This document shows positions 1-8,885 of a stretch of DNA of 64,000 bases, piece by piece; positions within the stretch are counted from its first letter, which is position 1, and each line of letters begins with the position of its first letter. The position numbers and the translations under genes are program-made. The DNA lies in assembly GCF_000425465.1 (NCBI RefSeq), contig NZ_AUDM01000007.1, forward strand, positions 1 to 64,000, read 5' to 3'. The notes beneath the pieces were generated by a model, which made no database searches, had not been told where the DNA came from, and was given only the letters and a program-made list of their open reading frames with translations. Origin of the DNA: Flavobacterium filum DSM 17961 (GTDB lineage Bacteria > Bacteroidota > Bacteroidia > Flavobacteriales > Flavobacteriaceae).

Positions 1-3000
1 CACAAGTAGTAGTATTGAAAGTAGCAGTTTCGTAACAAGCAAGAGTTGGTTGAACTACATTAGGACATGTAACAACAATAGTTACAACAGCAGTATCACA
101 GTTGCCAGGATTTATAATTTCACAAATTTGATAAGTTAAAGTATAAGTTCCAGGAGGTGTATTTGGAGCAAGATCTACAGAACCATCAGGGTTAAGTGTA
201 AGAGCACCAGTTGGATCTGGCGTAACTAAAGTTAAAGTTACATCAGCTGGATTTAGAATAACACCATTTAAAGTGTCATTATTAAATACATTCAAAATAT
301 TTGTTTGACCTGAAATTCCACTTGTAGAACTTGCATTGTCATCCACAGCATCGATAATTGGAGCACTAACCGTAATAGTTACAACAGCAGTATCGCAGTT
401 ACCTGGGTTTAAGTTTTCACAAATTTGGTAAGTTAAAGTGTAAGTTCCCGCAGGAGTACCAGGAGCCACATCAACAGAACCATCAGGGTTAAGTGTAAGA
501 GCACCGGTAGGGTCTGGCGTAACTAAAGTTAAGGTTACATCAGCAGGGTTAAGGATAACACCGTTTAAAGTATCATTATTGAAAACATTCACCACACCAT
601 TTTGACCGGAAGCACCATTGATAGGGCCTGCATTGTCATCAACAGCATCGATAATAGGAGCACTAACCGTAATAGTTACAACAGCAGTATCGCAGTTACC
701 TGGGTTTAAGTTTTCACAAATTTGGTAAGTTAAAGTGTAAGTTCCCGCAGGAGTACCAGGAGCCACATCAACAGAACCATCAGGGTTAAGTGTAAGAGCA
801 CCGGTAGGGTCTGGCGTAACTAAAGTTAAGGTTACATCAGCAGGGTTAAGGATAACACCGTTTAAAGTATCATTATCGAAAACATTCACCACACCGTTTT
901 GACCTGAAGCACCATTGATAGGGCCTGCATTGTCATCCACAGCATTAATTGGACGACAAGCAGAAATGGTAAATTCAAAGAAACATCCGTCTGCATTGTA
1001 AGGTACAGCAAAATAAGAATTTGTTGCACCGGCTACAATTGGGAAGTTAGTAATTGGAGTTGCTCCATCAGGGACAGGATAGCTAGAATAAAAAATAGAT
1101 CCTGGAGGAAAAGCTGATGCAAGTTGAGCAGCTGTTACGCTTGTTTGACCATTACAATAGTAAAAGTTTTGAACCAGCGGTACATTTGAACAGTTTTGAG
1201 CTACATAATTACCAGCAACTATGTTAACTGTAATAGGTTGATAAATTGGTTCACCTTGACATACACCAGAATTATTATATCCTAAAATTAATGGTCTATC
1301 TTTAAAAGTTATATTAGTTATTGCACCAGTTCCAAATGTTAAGCCATTTACTAATATATTGTTAGCACAATTTGGATTGGATAAGATAGCACAATTATCG
1401 GTAGCTCTAAGTTTGAATCGCAAAGAAGCTAACAAAGTTTGTGGGTTTGCAGGTAATGGTAAAGTTCCAAAATCCCAAACAATTGAACCCATCGCTCCAA
1501 GATTTGGATCGAAATAAAGGTTATTTGGAGTTGGGTTTGGTGAAAAGAAAATTGAGCTATTTAAACTTCCAGGTACAAATGTTGATGTAAAAGGAATCGG
1601 AATAACTAATCTGTAATTATTTACAGCTTCAGTACCTAAGTTTTTAATATCTACACCAAATTCTACTTCTTGACCTGGTTGAGCATTATAAGGACCTCCT
1701 GGTGCAACAGGAACACCACCAATGTTTTGGACAGATAATAATCCTTCAATTTCAGGGATGTAAGCATCTACAGACATTGTGATGTTGAAAATCACATAGG
1801 TGTCTTGAGTAGTTCCATAACGGAATCGTGTAGAAGTTTGATTATTTGTAATTACACTATTGTTAGCATTTGGAATATCAAACATACTAATATCAAGACC
1901 AGTATTGTTTAATAAATTTGGATTTCTTGTATTTCCACCGGTAAAAATGGAAGAATTAAAGAAGTTGTTAGCTCCATTTGCTCCATGATTAAGTGTAACC
2001 CAATTAGAATCTTGATAGTTTCTAATTTGGAAAAAATCACCAGCGATGTTTCTATCACCTTCTCCGGCCATCATACCCAATTTCATATTTACAGGACCAG
2101 ATTGTACCGTATTGAAACCAGAAACAGGAATATCAAAATCAGCAGTTATACTACCAGCCACATATGAATGACCATCAAAAACGGTCACATCTCTCCATTT
2201 CATTTTGTCGTTTTCATAAACAACAACCATACCCCAACCACCATAGTAACCGGTTCCACCACCGTTACCTTCAATCAAGGCTATGTCAGCAACTTGGTAT
2301 GCACCTAAACCATTTGTTCTTACATAATCGGTTACTTCGATGTAACCAGAATACATAAAACCATCGGTATTAACAGGATAATAAATATCAGAATCTTGAG
2401 CCGTTAAAACGGTATAATTACTTGCGTTTGGCCCTTTAATAGATACTTTTCTTTTGTCAAATGTTTTGCTCTCAGTTACAGTACCTATAATAGTTCCAGT
2501 AACATTTACATTTGCAAATGAACTGTTTTGTGTATCAGTAGTAGATAAATTAGTGGCTGTATTTCTAACTAGATTATTAATAGTTAAATTTACAGTACCA
2601 TTGTTTATCACATATGGCGTTACCAAAGTAGCAGTTCCAGTTGAACCAGATGTTGTGTAGTTCACAGGAACATTAATCGCTGTTCCACCATTAACAGAAA
2701 GCGTTACTCTATTTGCACCAGTATTGTTAGTAAAGTTAAAAACATAAGTGTTTCCTCCACTTGTAAAAGTATAAATAGGACTTCTATTGGTATTAGTTGG
2801 ATTATTTCTACCAATCGTTAATGTGTATGAAGTATTGGTAATTTGTTGGTTATGTCCAACAGTATAATTGTTGTTTACATTTACAACTCCGCCAGGAACT
2901 TGTCTTTCAACAGTAAAAACAGTTGGACTTGTGTCAGAATTTGATGCTCTTCCTGTCCAATATAAACCTGCATAAACAATATTTGAACATGCTGGGTTTG

Positions 3001-3325
3001 CACCATTTTCTGTAGACAATACCAAATTGGCAGAAGATGAATTCCATGTATTGGCATCATTGTCAATATCAACATATTGCATGTTGTTATTGTTTGATGT
3101 TTCATCGCCATAGTTAACCAAAGTTAAATTGGTGTTACCAATCATGGTAAAATCACCTTTTACATTATATATGGTTTTTCCAGGCGTGTAAACCGACGTT
3201 CGCTGGGTAAAAGGAACTCTTACCTGAGCTTGAACAAAAAACAAGTTACCCAATAATACCATTAAAAGTACTAACAGGTAGTTTGTTTTTTTGTTTATTT
3301 TTAAATTTGAGTACATATTTTTCAT
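1..3325 (-). CDS. Giant secreted surface adhesin, N-terminal 1108 residues (partial; continues past the left edge)
   Basis: The frame is open from the ATG at 3325 to the window edge, so the stop and any T9SS sorting domain are not visible. A signal peptide (residues 1 to about 34, ending FFVQAQ) is followed by a module of roughly 480 residues containing YVDIDNDANTW and IVYAGLYWTG. Next comes a DUF11-like stretch (PGQEVEFGVDIKNLGTEA), a cysteine-containing region, and then three 99-residue Ig/cadherin-like repeats (DAVDDNAGP...GNCDTAVVTITV). This architecture is typical of very large T9SS-exported cell-surface adhesins of Flavobacteriaceae. The N-terminal module is shared with the protein at 17751-19571. 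The gene at 3363-3923 lies 37 bp upstream and probably shares a transcript. Adhesion is inferred from architecture only. Confidence 0.85.
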   Translation of the reverse strand, partial: MKNMYSNLKINKKTNYLLVLLMVLLGNLFFVQAQVRVPFTQRTSVYTPGKTIYNVKGDFTMIGNTNLTLVNYGDETSNNNNMQYVDIDNDANTWNSSSANLVLSTENGANPACSNIVYAGLYWTGRASNSDTSPTVFTVERQVPGGVVNVNNNYTVGHNQQITNTSYTLTIGRNNPTNTNRSPIYTFTSGGNTYVFNFTNNTGANRVTLSVNGGTAINVPVNYTTSGSTGTATLVTPYVINNGTVNLTINNLVRNTATNLSTTDTQNSSFANVNVTGTIIGTVTESKTFDKRKVSIKGPNASNYTVLTAQDSDIYYPVNTDGFMYSGYIEVTDYVRTNGLGAYQVADIALIEGNGGGTGYYGGWGMVVVYENDKMKWRDVTVFDGHSYVAGSITADFDIPVSGFNTVQSGPVNMKLGMMAGEGDRNIAGDFFQIRNYQDSNWVTLNHGANGANNFFNSSIFTGGNTRNPNLLNNTGLDISMFDIPNANNSVITNNQTSTRFRYGTTQDTYVIFNITMSVDAYIPEIEGLLSVQNIGGVPVAPGGPYNAQPGQEVEFGVDIKNLGTEAVNNYRLVIPIPFTSTFVPGSLNSSIFFSPNPTPNNLYFDPNLGAMGSIVWDFGTLPLPANPQTLLASLRFKLRATDNCAILSNPNCANNILVNGLTFGTGAITNITFKDRPLILGYNNSGVCQGEPIYQPITVNIVAGNYVAQNCSNVPLVQNFYYCNGQTSVTAAQLASAFPPGSIFYSSYPVPDGATPITNFPIVAGATNSYFAVPYNADGCFFEFTISACRPINAVDDNAGPINGASGQNGVVNVFDNDTLNGVILNPADVTLTLVTPDPTGALTLNPDGSVDVAPGTPAGTYTLTYQICENLNPGNCDTAVVTITVSAPIIDAVDDNAGPINGASGQNGVVNVFNNDTLNGVILNPADVTLTLVTPDPTGALTLNPDGSVDVAPGTPAGTYTLTYQICENLNPGNCDTAVVTITVSAPIIDAVDDNASSTSGISGQTNILNVFNNDTLNGVILNPADVTLTLVTPDPTGALTLNPDGSVDLAPNTPPGTYTLTYQICEIINPGNCDTAVVTIVVTCPNVVQPTLACYETATFNTTTC
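64..960 (-). repeat. Three tandem 297-bp (99-codon) coding repeats
   Basis: The sequence starting cactaaccgtaatagttac at 364 recurs at 661, a period of exactly 297 bp. The units at about 364-660 and 661-957 are identical over roughly their first 225 bp and differ at only a few positions after that. The unit at 64-363 is clearly related but more diverged. The period is a multiple of three, so gain or loss of units keeps the adhesin frame. More copies could lie beyond the left edge. Confidence 0.95.
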
Positions 3326-3362
3326 GTTTAATTCTTTTAATTGATCTATTCTTAATTTTTTG

Positions 3363-3923
3363 TTAAGAAGGTTTTTCAATAGAATATAATAAAGTGTAGT
3401 TCGCGTTTTCAATTCGAACATTATTAGATAATGTCTCAGCACTACAATCAAAACCTACACTAAAATGAATTACTTTGATGGATGGAAATTGTTGAAAAAC
3501 ATCTAAATTCATCAAATGAACTAAATCGCTTTTTTGATTGATTTTGATGGTTACCACTTCAATTTGATTGCTTTCTAAACTCAATCCTTTTAGTTTTGAA
3601 ATTGAATTTGCATCAACAAATAAAACAATTGGGTTTTTACCGTACGTATTTACTCGTCCGTTGTCCACATAAATGGAAGGGTGCAAATCTTTAATTAAAG
3701 ATTTAATAGAGTTAGTACTCTTGTTTTTCGAAACTTCAGATTTCTGAACCGACTTAAAGAAGTCTTCAGTGTTCTGAATTTTTGAGTTTTGCGAAAAACC
3801 TACAATTGGGAATGCTAGAAATAGCATTACCAGCAATTTCAATGTTAGGTGTTGAAACTGCCGGATTTGGAACAAATTTTCCATAATCTTAGCTTGGGAT
3901 TTTAATAACATGACTTTTGACAT
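3363..3923 (-). CDS. Small secreted protein of unknown function
   Basis: 186 residues from the ATG at 3923. A second ATG at 3884 (MENLFQIRQF) is an equally plausible start, and both place a hydrophobic signal segment (LKLLVMLFLAFPIVGFSQ) near the N-terminus. The mature part is hydrophilic, with one cysteine near the C-terminus and no sorting domain or family that I recognise. It lies directly upstream of the giant adhesin on the same strand with a 37-bp gap, so it may be expressed with it. I assign no function. Confidence 0.6.
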   Translation of the reverse strand: MSKVMLLKSQAKIMENLFQIRQFQHLTLKLLVMLFLAFPIVGFSQNSKIQNTEDFFKSVQKSEVSKNKSTNSIKSLIKDLHPSIYVDNGRVNTYGKNPIVLFVDANSISKLKGLSLESNQIEVVTIKINQKSDLVHLMNLDVFQQFPSIKVIHFSVGFDCSAETLSNNVRIENANYTLLYSIEKPS

Positions 3924-4112
3924 AATTGGTTAAGTTTTTTTTCATAATATGTAAATTTGGTTGATTTGGCTTTTAATTTTCTTTCACTTTTTCAGTGTTA
4001 GTCAATTAACGGACGGCTAAACTATATACTAAATAATGTTATTGCTTATTTTTTCCATAACTAACCAAAAAACTCGATAAATGACACTTTGTATGTATTT
4101 TATGGATGTTTT

Positions 4113-4250
4113 TTATCGATAATCAACCTCTTTTTTTCATAACATTTTATAATTTATTTGTTAATTTCATCTTAATTCGAAGACGAATGTATAAAGTTGA
4201 TTTCTAAAAAAAAAATATTTTATCGATAAAATGCTTTTTTTTATCGATAA
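4113..4250. promoter_or_regulatory. Three copies of palindrome TTATCGATAA in the 3924-4412 intergenic region
   Basis: The 489-bp gap between the divergent genes at 3923 and 4413 is very AT-rich and has no gene. It carries TTATCGATAA at 4113-4122, 4220-4229 and 4241-4250. The middle copy extends to a perfect 16-bp palindrome (4217-4232). The last two copies are 21 bp apart, two helical turns, and the first is 107 bp upstream. This suggests binding sites for a dimeric regulator acting on sixA-ppk1-ppx, the adhesin pair, or both. A -7-like TAAGTTTG occurs at 4304-4311 without a clear -33 box. Confidence 0.45.
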
Positions 4251-4412
4251 AGTGTGTTAAAGTATTTTATCTGTAAGAAAATTAATTATAATTATGATTT
4301 TCATAAGTTTGTTAATAACTATTTCTTGAAATTCATTCTATTTGTTTTTTTTGAGTAATAATTTAGTGATTCTTGTTTATATTTAGTAAGTTTAAAAACT
4401 AATTGTAAGGTT

Positions 4413-4904
4413 ATGAAAACACTAATTCTTATTCGACATGCTAAATCTAGTTGGGATACTCCTGTTCAAGATAAAGACCGACTTCTTAATCAAAGAGGGA
4501 TTAAAGATGCACATTTAATGGCCCTAGAAGCTGCTCAGTTTTTTCCTAAATCTTATTTTGTAATGAGTAGTAAGGCTAAACGTGCCGCTGAAACTGCTCT
4601 AATTTTTGCTCAAAATCTTAATTGGCCCATCGAAAGCATTCAGTTTTTAGACGATTTATATACTTTTGATGCTTACAAATTAGAAAACATAGTAAAATCT
4701 AGTGATAATCGTTATGAAAATGTTATTCTTTTCGGACATAATGCTGCTATCACAGATTTTGTTAATAAATTTGGAGATATTTTTATTGATAATGTGCCAA
4801 CTGCCGGAATGGTTTCCATTTCCTTTGCAACAAATAGTTGGTCAACCATAGCAAAAGGAAAAACGAACAAATTACTTTTTCCAAGAGAATTAAGAAATGA
4901 TTAA
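4413..4904 (+). CDS. sixA: SixA-like phosphohistidine phosphatase
   Basis: 163 residues, the usual size for SixA-type members of the histidine phosphatase superfamily. The N-terminal LIRHAKSSWD carries the catalytic His9, and FGHNAAI supplies the second catalytic His (about residue 109). The family removes phosphate from phosphohistidine on signalling proteins; the substrate here is unknown. The stop overlaps the start of ppk1 by 8 bp, implying translational coupling. PPK1 itself works through phosphohistidine intermediates, so the pairing may be functional, but that is inference. Confidence 0.9.
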   Translation: MKTLILIRHAKSSWDTPVQDKDRLLNQRGIKDAHLMALEAAQFFPKSYFVMSSKAKRAAETALIFAQNLNWPIESIQFLDDLYTFDAYKLENIVKSSDNRYENVILFGHNAAITDFVNKFGDIFIDNVPTAGMVSISFATNSWSTIAKGKTNKLLFPRELRND

Positions 4905-7020
4905 AGCCATAGATTACCGTTATATTGATCGTGAAAAAAGTTGGTTGTCTTTTAATGCAAGAGTGCTACAAGAGGCGGCTGACCCAACGGTGCCACTTTT
5001 AGACCGTTTGCGATTTTTAGGAATTTTTTCCAACAACTTAGATGAGTTTTTCAGAGTCCGTTTCGCTGCCATCAGACGTTTAGCTCTTTCTGGTCAAGCT
5101 GCTGAAAAAGTATTAGGTGGAATTTCTGCTCAACAATTGCTTAAAGAGATTACTGAAATTGTAATCAAACAACAATCGGAGAGTTTACGAATTTTAGGCG
5201 TAATTGAAAAAGAGCTCGAAAAAGAAGGTGTTTACATTATTAATGAAAAAGAGATTTCTAAAGACCAAGAGAATTTTATTCACGACTTCTACATTCAAAA
5301 AGTAAGTCCGGCACTAGTAACTATTATCTTAAATGATTTAGCTGAGTTTCCGTTGTTAAAAGATACCTCCGGTTATTTGGCTATCAAAATGGTAATGAAA
5401 TCTACTGAAGAACAAAAATCTTCGTTTTTAGGTTTTAAAAAATCTAAAAAAGATATTCGCTATGCCGTAATTGAAATTCCCAAAACAATCAATCGATTTG
5501 TGGTTTTACCTTCAAATGGAGAACGACAATATATCATATTACTTGATGACGTAATCCGCTATAATCTCCAAAACATTTTCAATATTTTTGATTATGAAAG
5601 TATTTCGGCTCACATGATCAAAATTACGCGAGATGCTCAATTAGAAATGGACAGCGACATTAGTAAAAGTTTTGCTGAAAAAATTTCTGAAAGTGTACGA
5701 GACAGAAGAATTGGTGAACCCGTTCGTTTTGTATATGACCAATCTATTGATAAAGATACCTTGAAGTTTTTCCTTGAAAAAATGGATATTGATGCTACCG
5801 ATAGTATCATTCCGGGTGGTCGTTATCACAACCGTCGTGATTATATGGATTTTCCAAATCTTGGTAGATATGACTTATTATATCAACCTAAAACTCCTCT
5901 TCCGGTTGACGGTTTAGGTTTGGAAGGAAGTATTTTACAGAAAATAAGTGAAAAAGATTATTTGGTCAATGCACCTTATCAATCGTTTGCTTATCTAATT
6001 AAATTTTTACGTGAAGCAGCTCTCGACCCAAAAGTAGTGAGTATAAAAATTACGTTATATCGATTGGCTAAAAACTCTCAAATCATTAGTTCGCTTATCA
6101 ATGCAGCTAAAAACGGGAAAAAAGTTACCGTTCAAATTGAATTGCAAGCCCGTTTTGATGAAGCCAGCAATATTTCGTATGCGGAACAAATGCAAACGGA
6201 AGGAATTAATTTGATTTTTGGTGTGAAAGGTTTAAAAGTACACAGCAAAATTTGTGTCATCGACCGTATTGAAGATAAAAAAATTAAACGCTACGGATTT
6301 ATTTCTACCGGTAATTTTAATGAATCAACTGCACGAGTTTACACCGATGTAACGTTGTTTACCAGTCATCAACAGATTTTAAAAGATGCCGATAAAGTCT
6401 TTGATTTCTTTGAAGTAAATTATCGTGTGCATCGATACAAACATTTAATTGTTTCGCCACATTACACCCGAAACAAATTGTACAAGTTAATTGACCGTGA
6501 AATCATGCACGCTCTTTCCGGTAAAGCAACCTATATCAATTTAAAAATGAACAGTTTATCCGATCCTAGAATGATTGATAAATTGTATGATGCCAGCAGA
6601 GCAGGAGTGAAGATTAAACTGATTATCAGAGGAATATGTTGTTTAATTCCCGGTGTGAAAGGCATGAGCGAAAACATTGAAGCCATAAGCATCGTTGATA
6701 ATTTCTTAGAACATTCCCGAATTTTTATTTTTGGCAATAACGGCAATCCGGAAGTGTATATTTCATCAGCCGATTTTATGACTAGAAATATTGATGCTCG
6801 TGTGGAAGTGACGTGCCCAATTTATGATGAACGAATCAAACAAGAACTTTTAGAAAGTTTTGAAGTTGGATGGAAAGGAAATGTAAAAGCCCGTTTACAT
6901 TCTGAAAAATTAGATAATAAATACCGTGTTCGGGATGAAAATGAGCGTATTTTCAGAGCTCAATTGGAAACCTATAATTATTACAGAAACCAATTAGAAG
7001 TCATCACCGAAAAATTATAA
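4897..7020 (+). CDS. ppk1: Polyphosphate kinase 1
   Basis: 707 residues, full length for PPK1, which reversibly moves the gamma phosphate of ATP onto polyphosphate chains. The N-terminal region (SWLSFNARVLQEA, NNLDEFFRVR) matches the PPK N and middle domains. The C-terminal phospholipase-D-like half carries two conserved histidine motifs: VHSKICVID (His449, the likely autophosphorylated residue) and EHSRIFIFG (His606). It overlaps sixA upstream and is followed 20 bp later by the exopolyphosphatase, so synthesis and degradation of polyphosphate are encoded in one operon. Confidence 0.97.
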   Translation: MIKAIDYRYIDREKSWLSFNARVLQEAADPTVPLLDRLRFLGIFSNNLDEFFRVRFAAIRRLALSGQAAEKVLGGISAQQLLKEITEIVIKQQSESLRILGVIEKELEKEGVYIINEKEISKDQENFIHDFYIQKVSPALVTIILNDLAEFPLLKDTSGYLAIKMVMKSTEEQKSSFLGFKKSKKDIRYAVIEIPKTINRFVVLPSNGERQYIILLDDVIRYNLQNIFNIFDYESISAHMIKITRDAQLEMDSDISKSFAEKISESVRDRRIGEPVRFVYDQSIDKDTLKFFLEKMDIDATDSIIPGGRYHNRRDYMDFPNLGRYDLLYQPKTPLPVDGLGLEGSILQKISEKDYLVNAPYQSFAYLIKFLREAALDPKVVSIKITLYRLAKNSQIISSLINAAKNGKKVTVQIELQARFDEASNISYAEQMQTEGINLIFGVKGLKVHSKICVIDRIEDKKIKRYGFISTGNFNESTARVYTDVTLFTSHQQILKDADKVFDFFEVNYRVHRYKHLIVSPHYTRNKLYKLIDREIMHALSGKATYINLKMNSLSDPRMIDKLYDASRAGVKIKLIIRGICCLIPGVKGMSENIEAISIVDNFLEHSRIFIFGNNGNPEVYISSADFMTRNIDARVEVTCPIYDERIKQELLESFEVGWKGNVKARLHSEKLDNKYRVRDENERIFRAQLETYNYYRNQLEVITEKL

Positions 7021-7040
7021 CCCCAAATTTTTTAAAATTA

Positions 7041-7931
7041 ATGATTACAATTAAACGATATGCCGCCATTGATATTGGTTCAAATGCCATGCGATTGTTG
7101 GTATCTAATATTGTAGAACAAGAAGGTAAAGAAACGCAATTCAATAAAAGTTCGTTAGTGCGTGTACCCATTCGTTTAGGTCAAGATGTGTTTACCGTTG
7201 GTGAAATATCTGATGAAAACATCGAACGAATGATTGATGCGATGAAAGCCTACAAATTGCTGATGAAAGTACATAAGGTTGAACACTACAAAGCGTGTGC
7301 AACTTCCGCCATGCGTGAGGCCGATAACAACAGAGAAATTATTGAAATTATCCAACGCGAAGCCGATATCGATATTGATATTATTGATGGAAAAAAAGAA
7401 GCTAGTATCATAGCTTCTTCAGATTTGAAAGAATATATAGCAACAGATAAAACTTATTTGTATGTAGATGTTGGGGGTGGAAGTACCGAGTTTTCTTTGT
7501 TTTCCAATGGAAAAATTATTGCGTCAAAATCCTTTAAAAACGGTACGGTTCGCATGCTAAATAATATGGTGAATGAAATCGTTTGGATTGAAATTGAAAA
7601 ATGGATTAAAACTCACACCGCTTCTTTTGACGAAATTACGTTGATTGGTTCCGGCGGAAACATCAATAAATTGTTTAAAATGACGGGCAAGCAACAAGAT
7701 AAGCCTTTAACATTTTTAGGTTTGAATGCTCAATTTTCCATGCTTAATAAAATGACTTACGACGAACGCATTGCCGAGTTAGGTTTGAATCCTGACCGTG
7801 CCGACGTAATCATTCCTGCGACCAAAATCTATTTGAATGCCATGAAGTGGAGTGGAGCTCGCCATCTCTATGTTCCAAAAATCGGACTCTCAGATGGAAT
7901 TGTGAAGGCGATGTATTATGGGAGGATTTAA
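7041..7931 (+). CDS. ppx: Ppx/GppA family exopolyphosphatase
   Basis: 296 residues, the compact form of the Ppx/GppA family common in Bacteroidota; E. coli Ppx carries additional C-terminal domains. ASKHA-fold ATPase motifs are visible: AAIDIGSNAMRLLV at the N-terminus (phosphate 1), DVGGGSTEF at about residue 143 (phosphate 2) and LIGSGGNINKL further on. The enzyme hydrolyses terminal phosphate from polyphosphate or pppGpp. Its position 20 bp after ppk1 supports polyphosphate as substrate. Confidence 0.93.
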   Translation: MITIKRYAAIDIGSNAMRLLVSNIVEQEGKETQFNKSSLVRVPIRLGQDVFTVGEISDENIERMIDAMKAYKLLMKVHKVEHYKACATSAMREADNNREIIEIIQREADIDIDIIDGKKEASIIASSDLKEYIATDKTYLYVDVGGGSTEFSLFSNGKIIASKSFKNGTVRMLNNMVNEIVWIEIEKWIKTHTASFDEITLIGSGGNINKLFKMTGKQQDKPLTFLGLNAQFSMLNKMTYDERIAELGLNPDRADVIIPATKIYLNAMKWSGARHLYVPKIGLSDGIVKAMYYGRI

Positions 7932-7978
7932 TTAAAAGAAAATATATTTATTGGTTTTTATAAAATTGAAAGTAACAC

Positions 7979-8070
7979 TGTGTCATTTCGATGCAGGAGA
8001 AATCACATAAAGTAGATAACGTATTCTTTGCTTAACGACATGTGATTTCTCCTATCGCCGAAATGACACA
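7979..8070. repeat. Imperfect inverted repeat of the TGTCATTTCG...GGAGAAATC type
   Basis: The left arm 7979-8008 pairs with the right arm 8040-8070: 12 bp exact (TGTGTCATTTCG / CGAAATGACACA) plus 14 bp exact (AGGAGAAATCACAT / ATGTGATTTCTCCT), separated by a short bulge, with a 31-bp loop. Related single arms occur at 10074-10099 and 10343-10368, so this is a dispersed intergenic family rather than only a terminator. It sits between the convergent ppx and dnaX genes. Confidence 0.8.
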
Positions 8071-8120
8071 ATCAAGTGTGAAGGTTGTAATTAATCAAAA
8101 CCACTAATCTACCACTCATA

Positions 8121-8195
8121 AATCCGCGAACATCCGCTTTTGCAAAGCAAATCAAAAAAAATCCGTGCCAATCCGTCCAATCCGTGTTCCATTAA
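8121..8195. repeat. Dispersed intergenic repeat of the 'atccg' type, copy A
   Basis: The stretch contains repeated aatccg and atccgt words (aatccgcgaacatccgc, then aatccgtccaatccgtg) and ends tgttccatt. It is related to copies at 10177-10260 and 15644-15724. This copy lacks the TTTTCGCTAAGCGA core of the other two and has TTTTGCAAAGCAAA in its place. Confidence 0.6.
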
Positions 8196-8216
8196 AAGTA
8201 TATATAGTTCACCCAA

Positions 8217-8256
8217 ATTGACACATTGACTAATTGTCCAATTGCCACATTACTAA
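8217..8256. repeat. Degenerate octamer tract ATTGnCnN x5
   Basis: Five in-register 8-bp units: ATTGACAC, ATTGACTA, ATTGTCCA, ATTGCCAC, ATTACTAA. The last overlaps the stop codon of the tau reading frame. It belongs to the same class of short-unit spacers as 39127-39198. Confidence 0.65.
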
Positions 8257-8885
8257 ACATCCAAATCAAACATCTTTCGCAACACCTCCAAATTCGGATT
8301 AATTTCTTTCATGCGATTGAATTTGTCTTGCGGAGTAAACGCCCGTTTATTTTCCATTTTTTCATTCACAACCAACTCAATTTCAATATCATGGTTGTGT
8401 AACATGCCACGCAAATAACCTAAAACTTCATTTTTGGTGCGTTCAAATTCAATCTTAGTTCCTTCATTAGGAAGTTCATGCGTGATTTTGGTTCCTTCCA
8501 ATTTGGGATCGTTTATCAACATGAGCGATTGCATGATCATCTGCCCTCGTTCTTCTAACTTTTGGGCAAATTTATTCCATTGCAAAAGCATATCCGTTTC
8601 GGTAAAAGGTTCTGTAGGATATTGAATGGTTTCTTTAACAACTAATTTTTGAGCTTCGGCTAGTTCTTTTTTCTGTTTAATACTCGCTAAAGAAAATGCA
8701 GAAACTTTTGGTTCAGTTGAAAGCGGTGGAATTATCGGTTTTGGTTTTTCTATTGTGTTTTCGGGAACGGTAGGTTTTGGTGTTTCAATTTTAACAGTCG
8801 GAACAACTTCAACGGAAGTATTGGCTACTTCAATAGCACCTAATTTTCCCAAAAAATGAAAGGGTGGAATTATATATCCGTCAAC
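8253..8885 (-). CDS. dnaX: DnaX tau-specific C-terminal extension (reached by -1 frameshift)
   Basis: This frame is open through the A10 run at the end of the gamma-encoding frame and continues for about 210 codons. Conceptually the junction reads EKKKVDGYIIPPFHFLGKL. A proline-rich linker (KPTVPENTIEKPKPIIPP) is followed by a helical domain (EPFTETDMLLQWNKFAQKL), as expected of a tau C-terminus that contacts other replisome parts. The only in-frame start inside it is a TTG at 8852 in mid-linker, so an independent gene is unlikely. With a -1 shift the whole tau protein would be 567 residues (8253-9955). Confidence 0.75.
   Translation of the reverse strand, partial: VDGYIIPPFHFLGKLGAIEVANTSVEVVPTVKIETPKPTVPENTIEKPKPIIPPLSTEPKVSAFSLASIKQKKELAEAQKLVVKETIQYPTEPFTETDMLLQWNKFAQKLEERGQMIMQSLMLINDPKLEGTKITHELPNEGTKIEFERTKNEVLGYLRGMLHNHDIEIELVVNEKMENKRAFTPQDKFNRMKEINPNLEVLRKMFDLDV

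Noticed and set aside
64..960. Possible CRISPR-like array
   Set aside because: The repeats are 297 bp, in frame and protein-coding, with no short repeat-spacer structure. The octamer arrays have no spacers either.
2881..3111. Minus-strand 76-residue ORF and plus-strand ORFs within 1985-2660
   Set aside because: All lie inside the adhesin reading frame and have no family signature; they are shadows of that gene.
8253..8852. Independent 199-residue gene starting with TTG at 8852
   Set aside because: The frame is open upstream through the A10 run, the TTG lies inside a linker, and the product continues DnaX. It is better explained as the tau part of dnaX.
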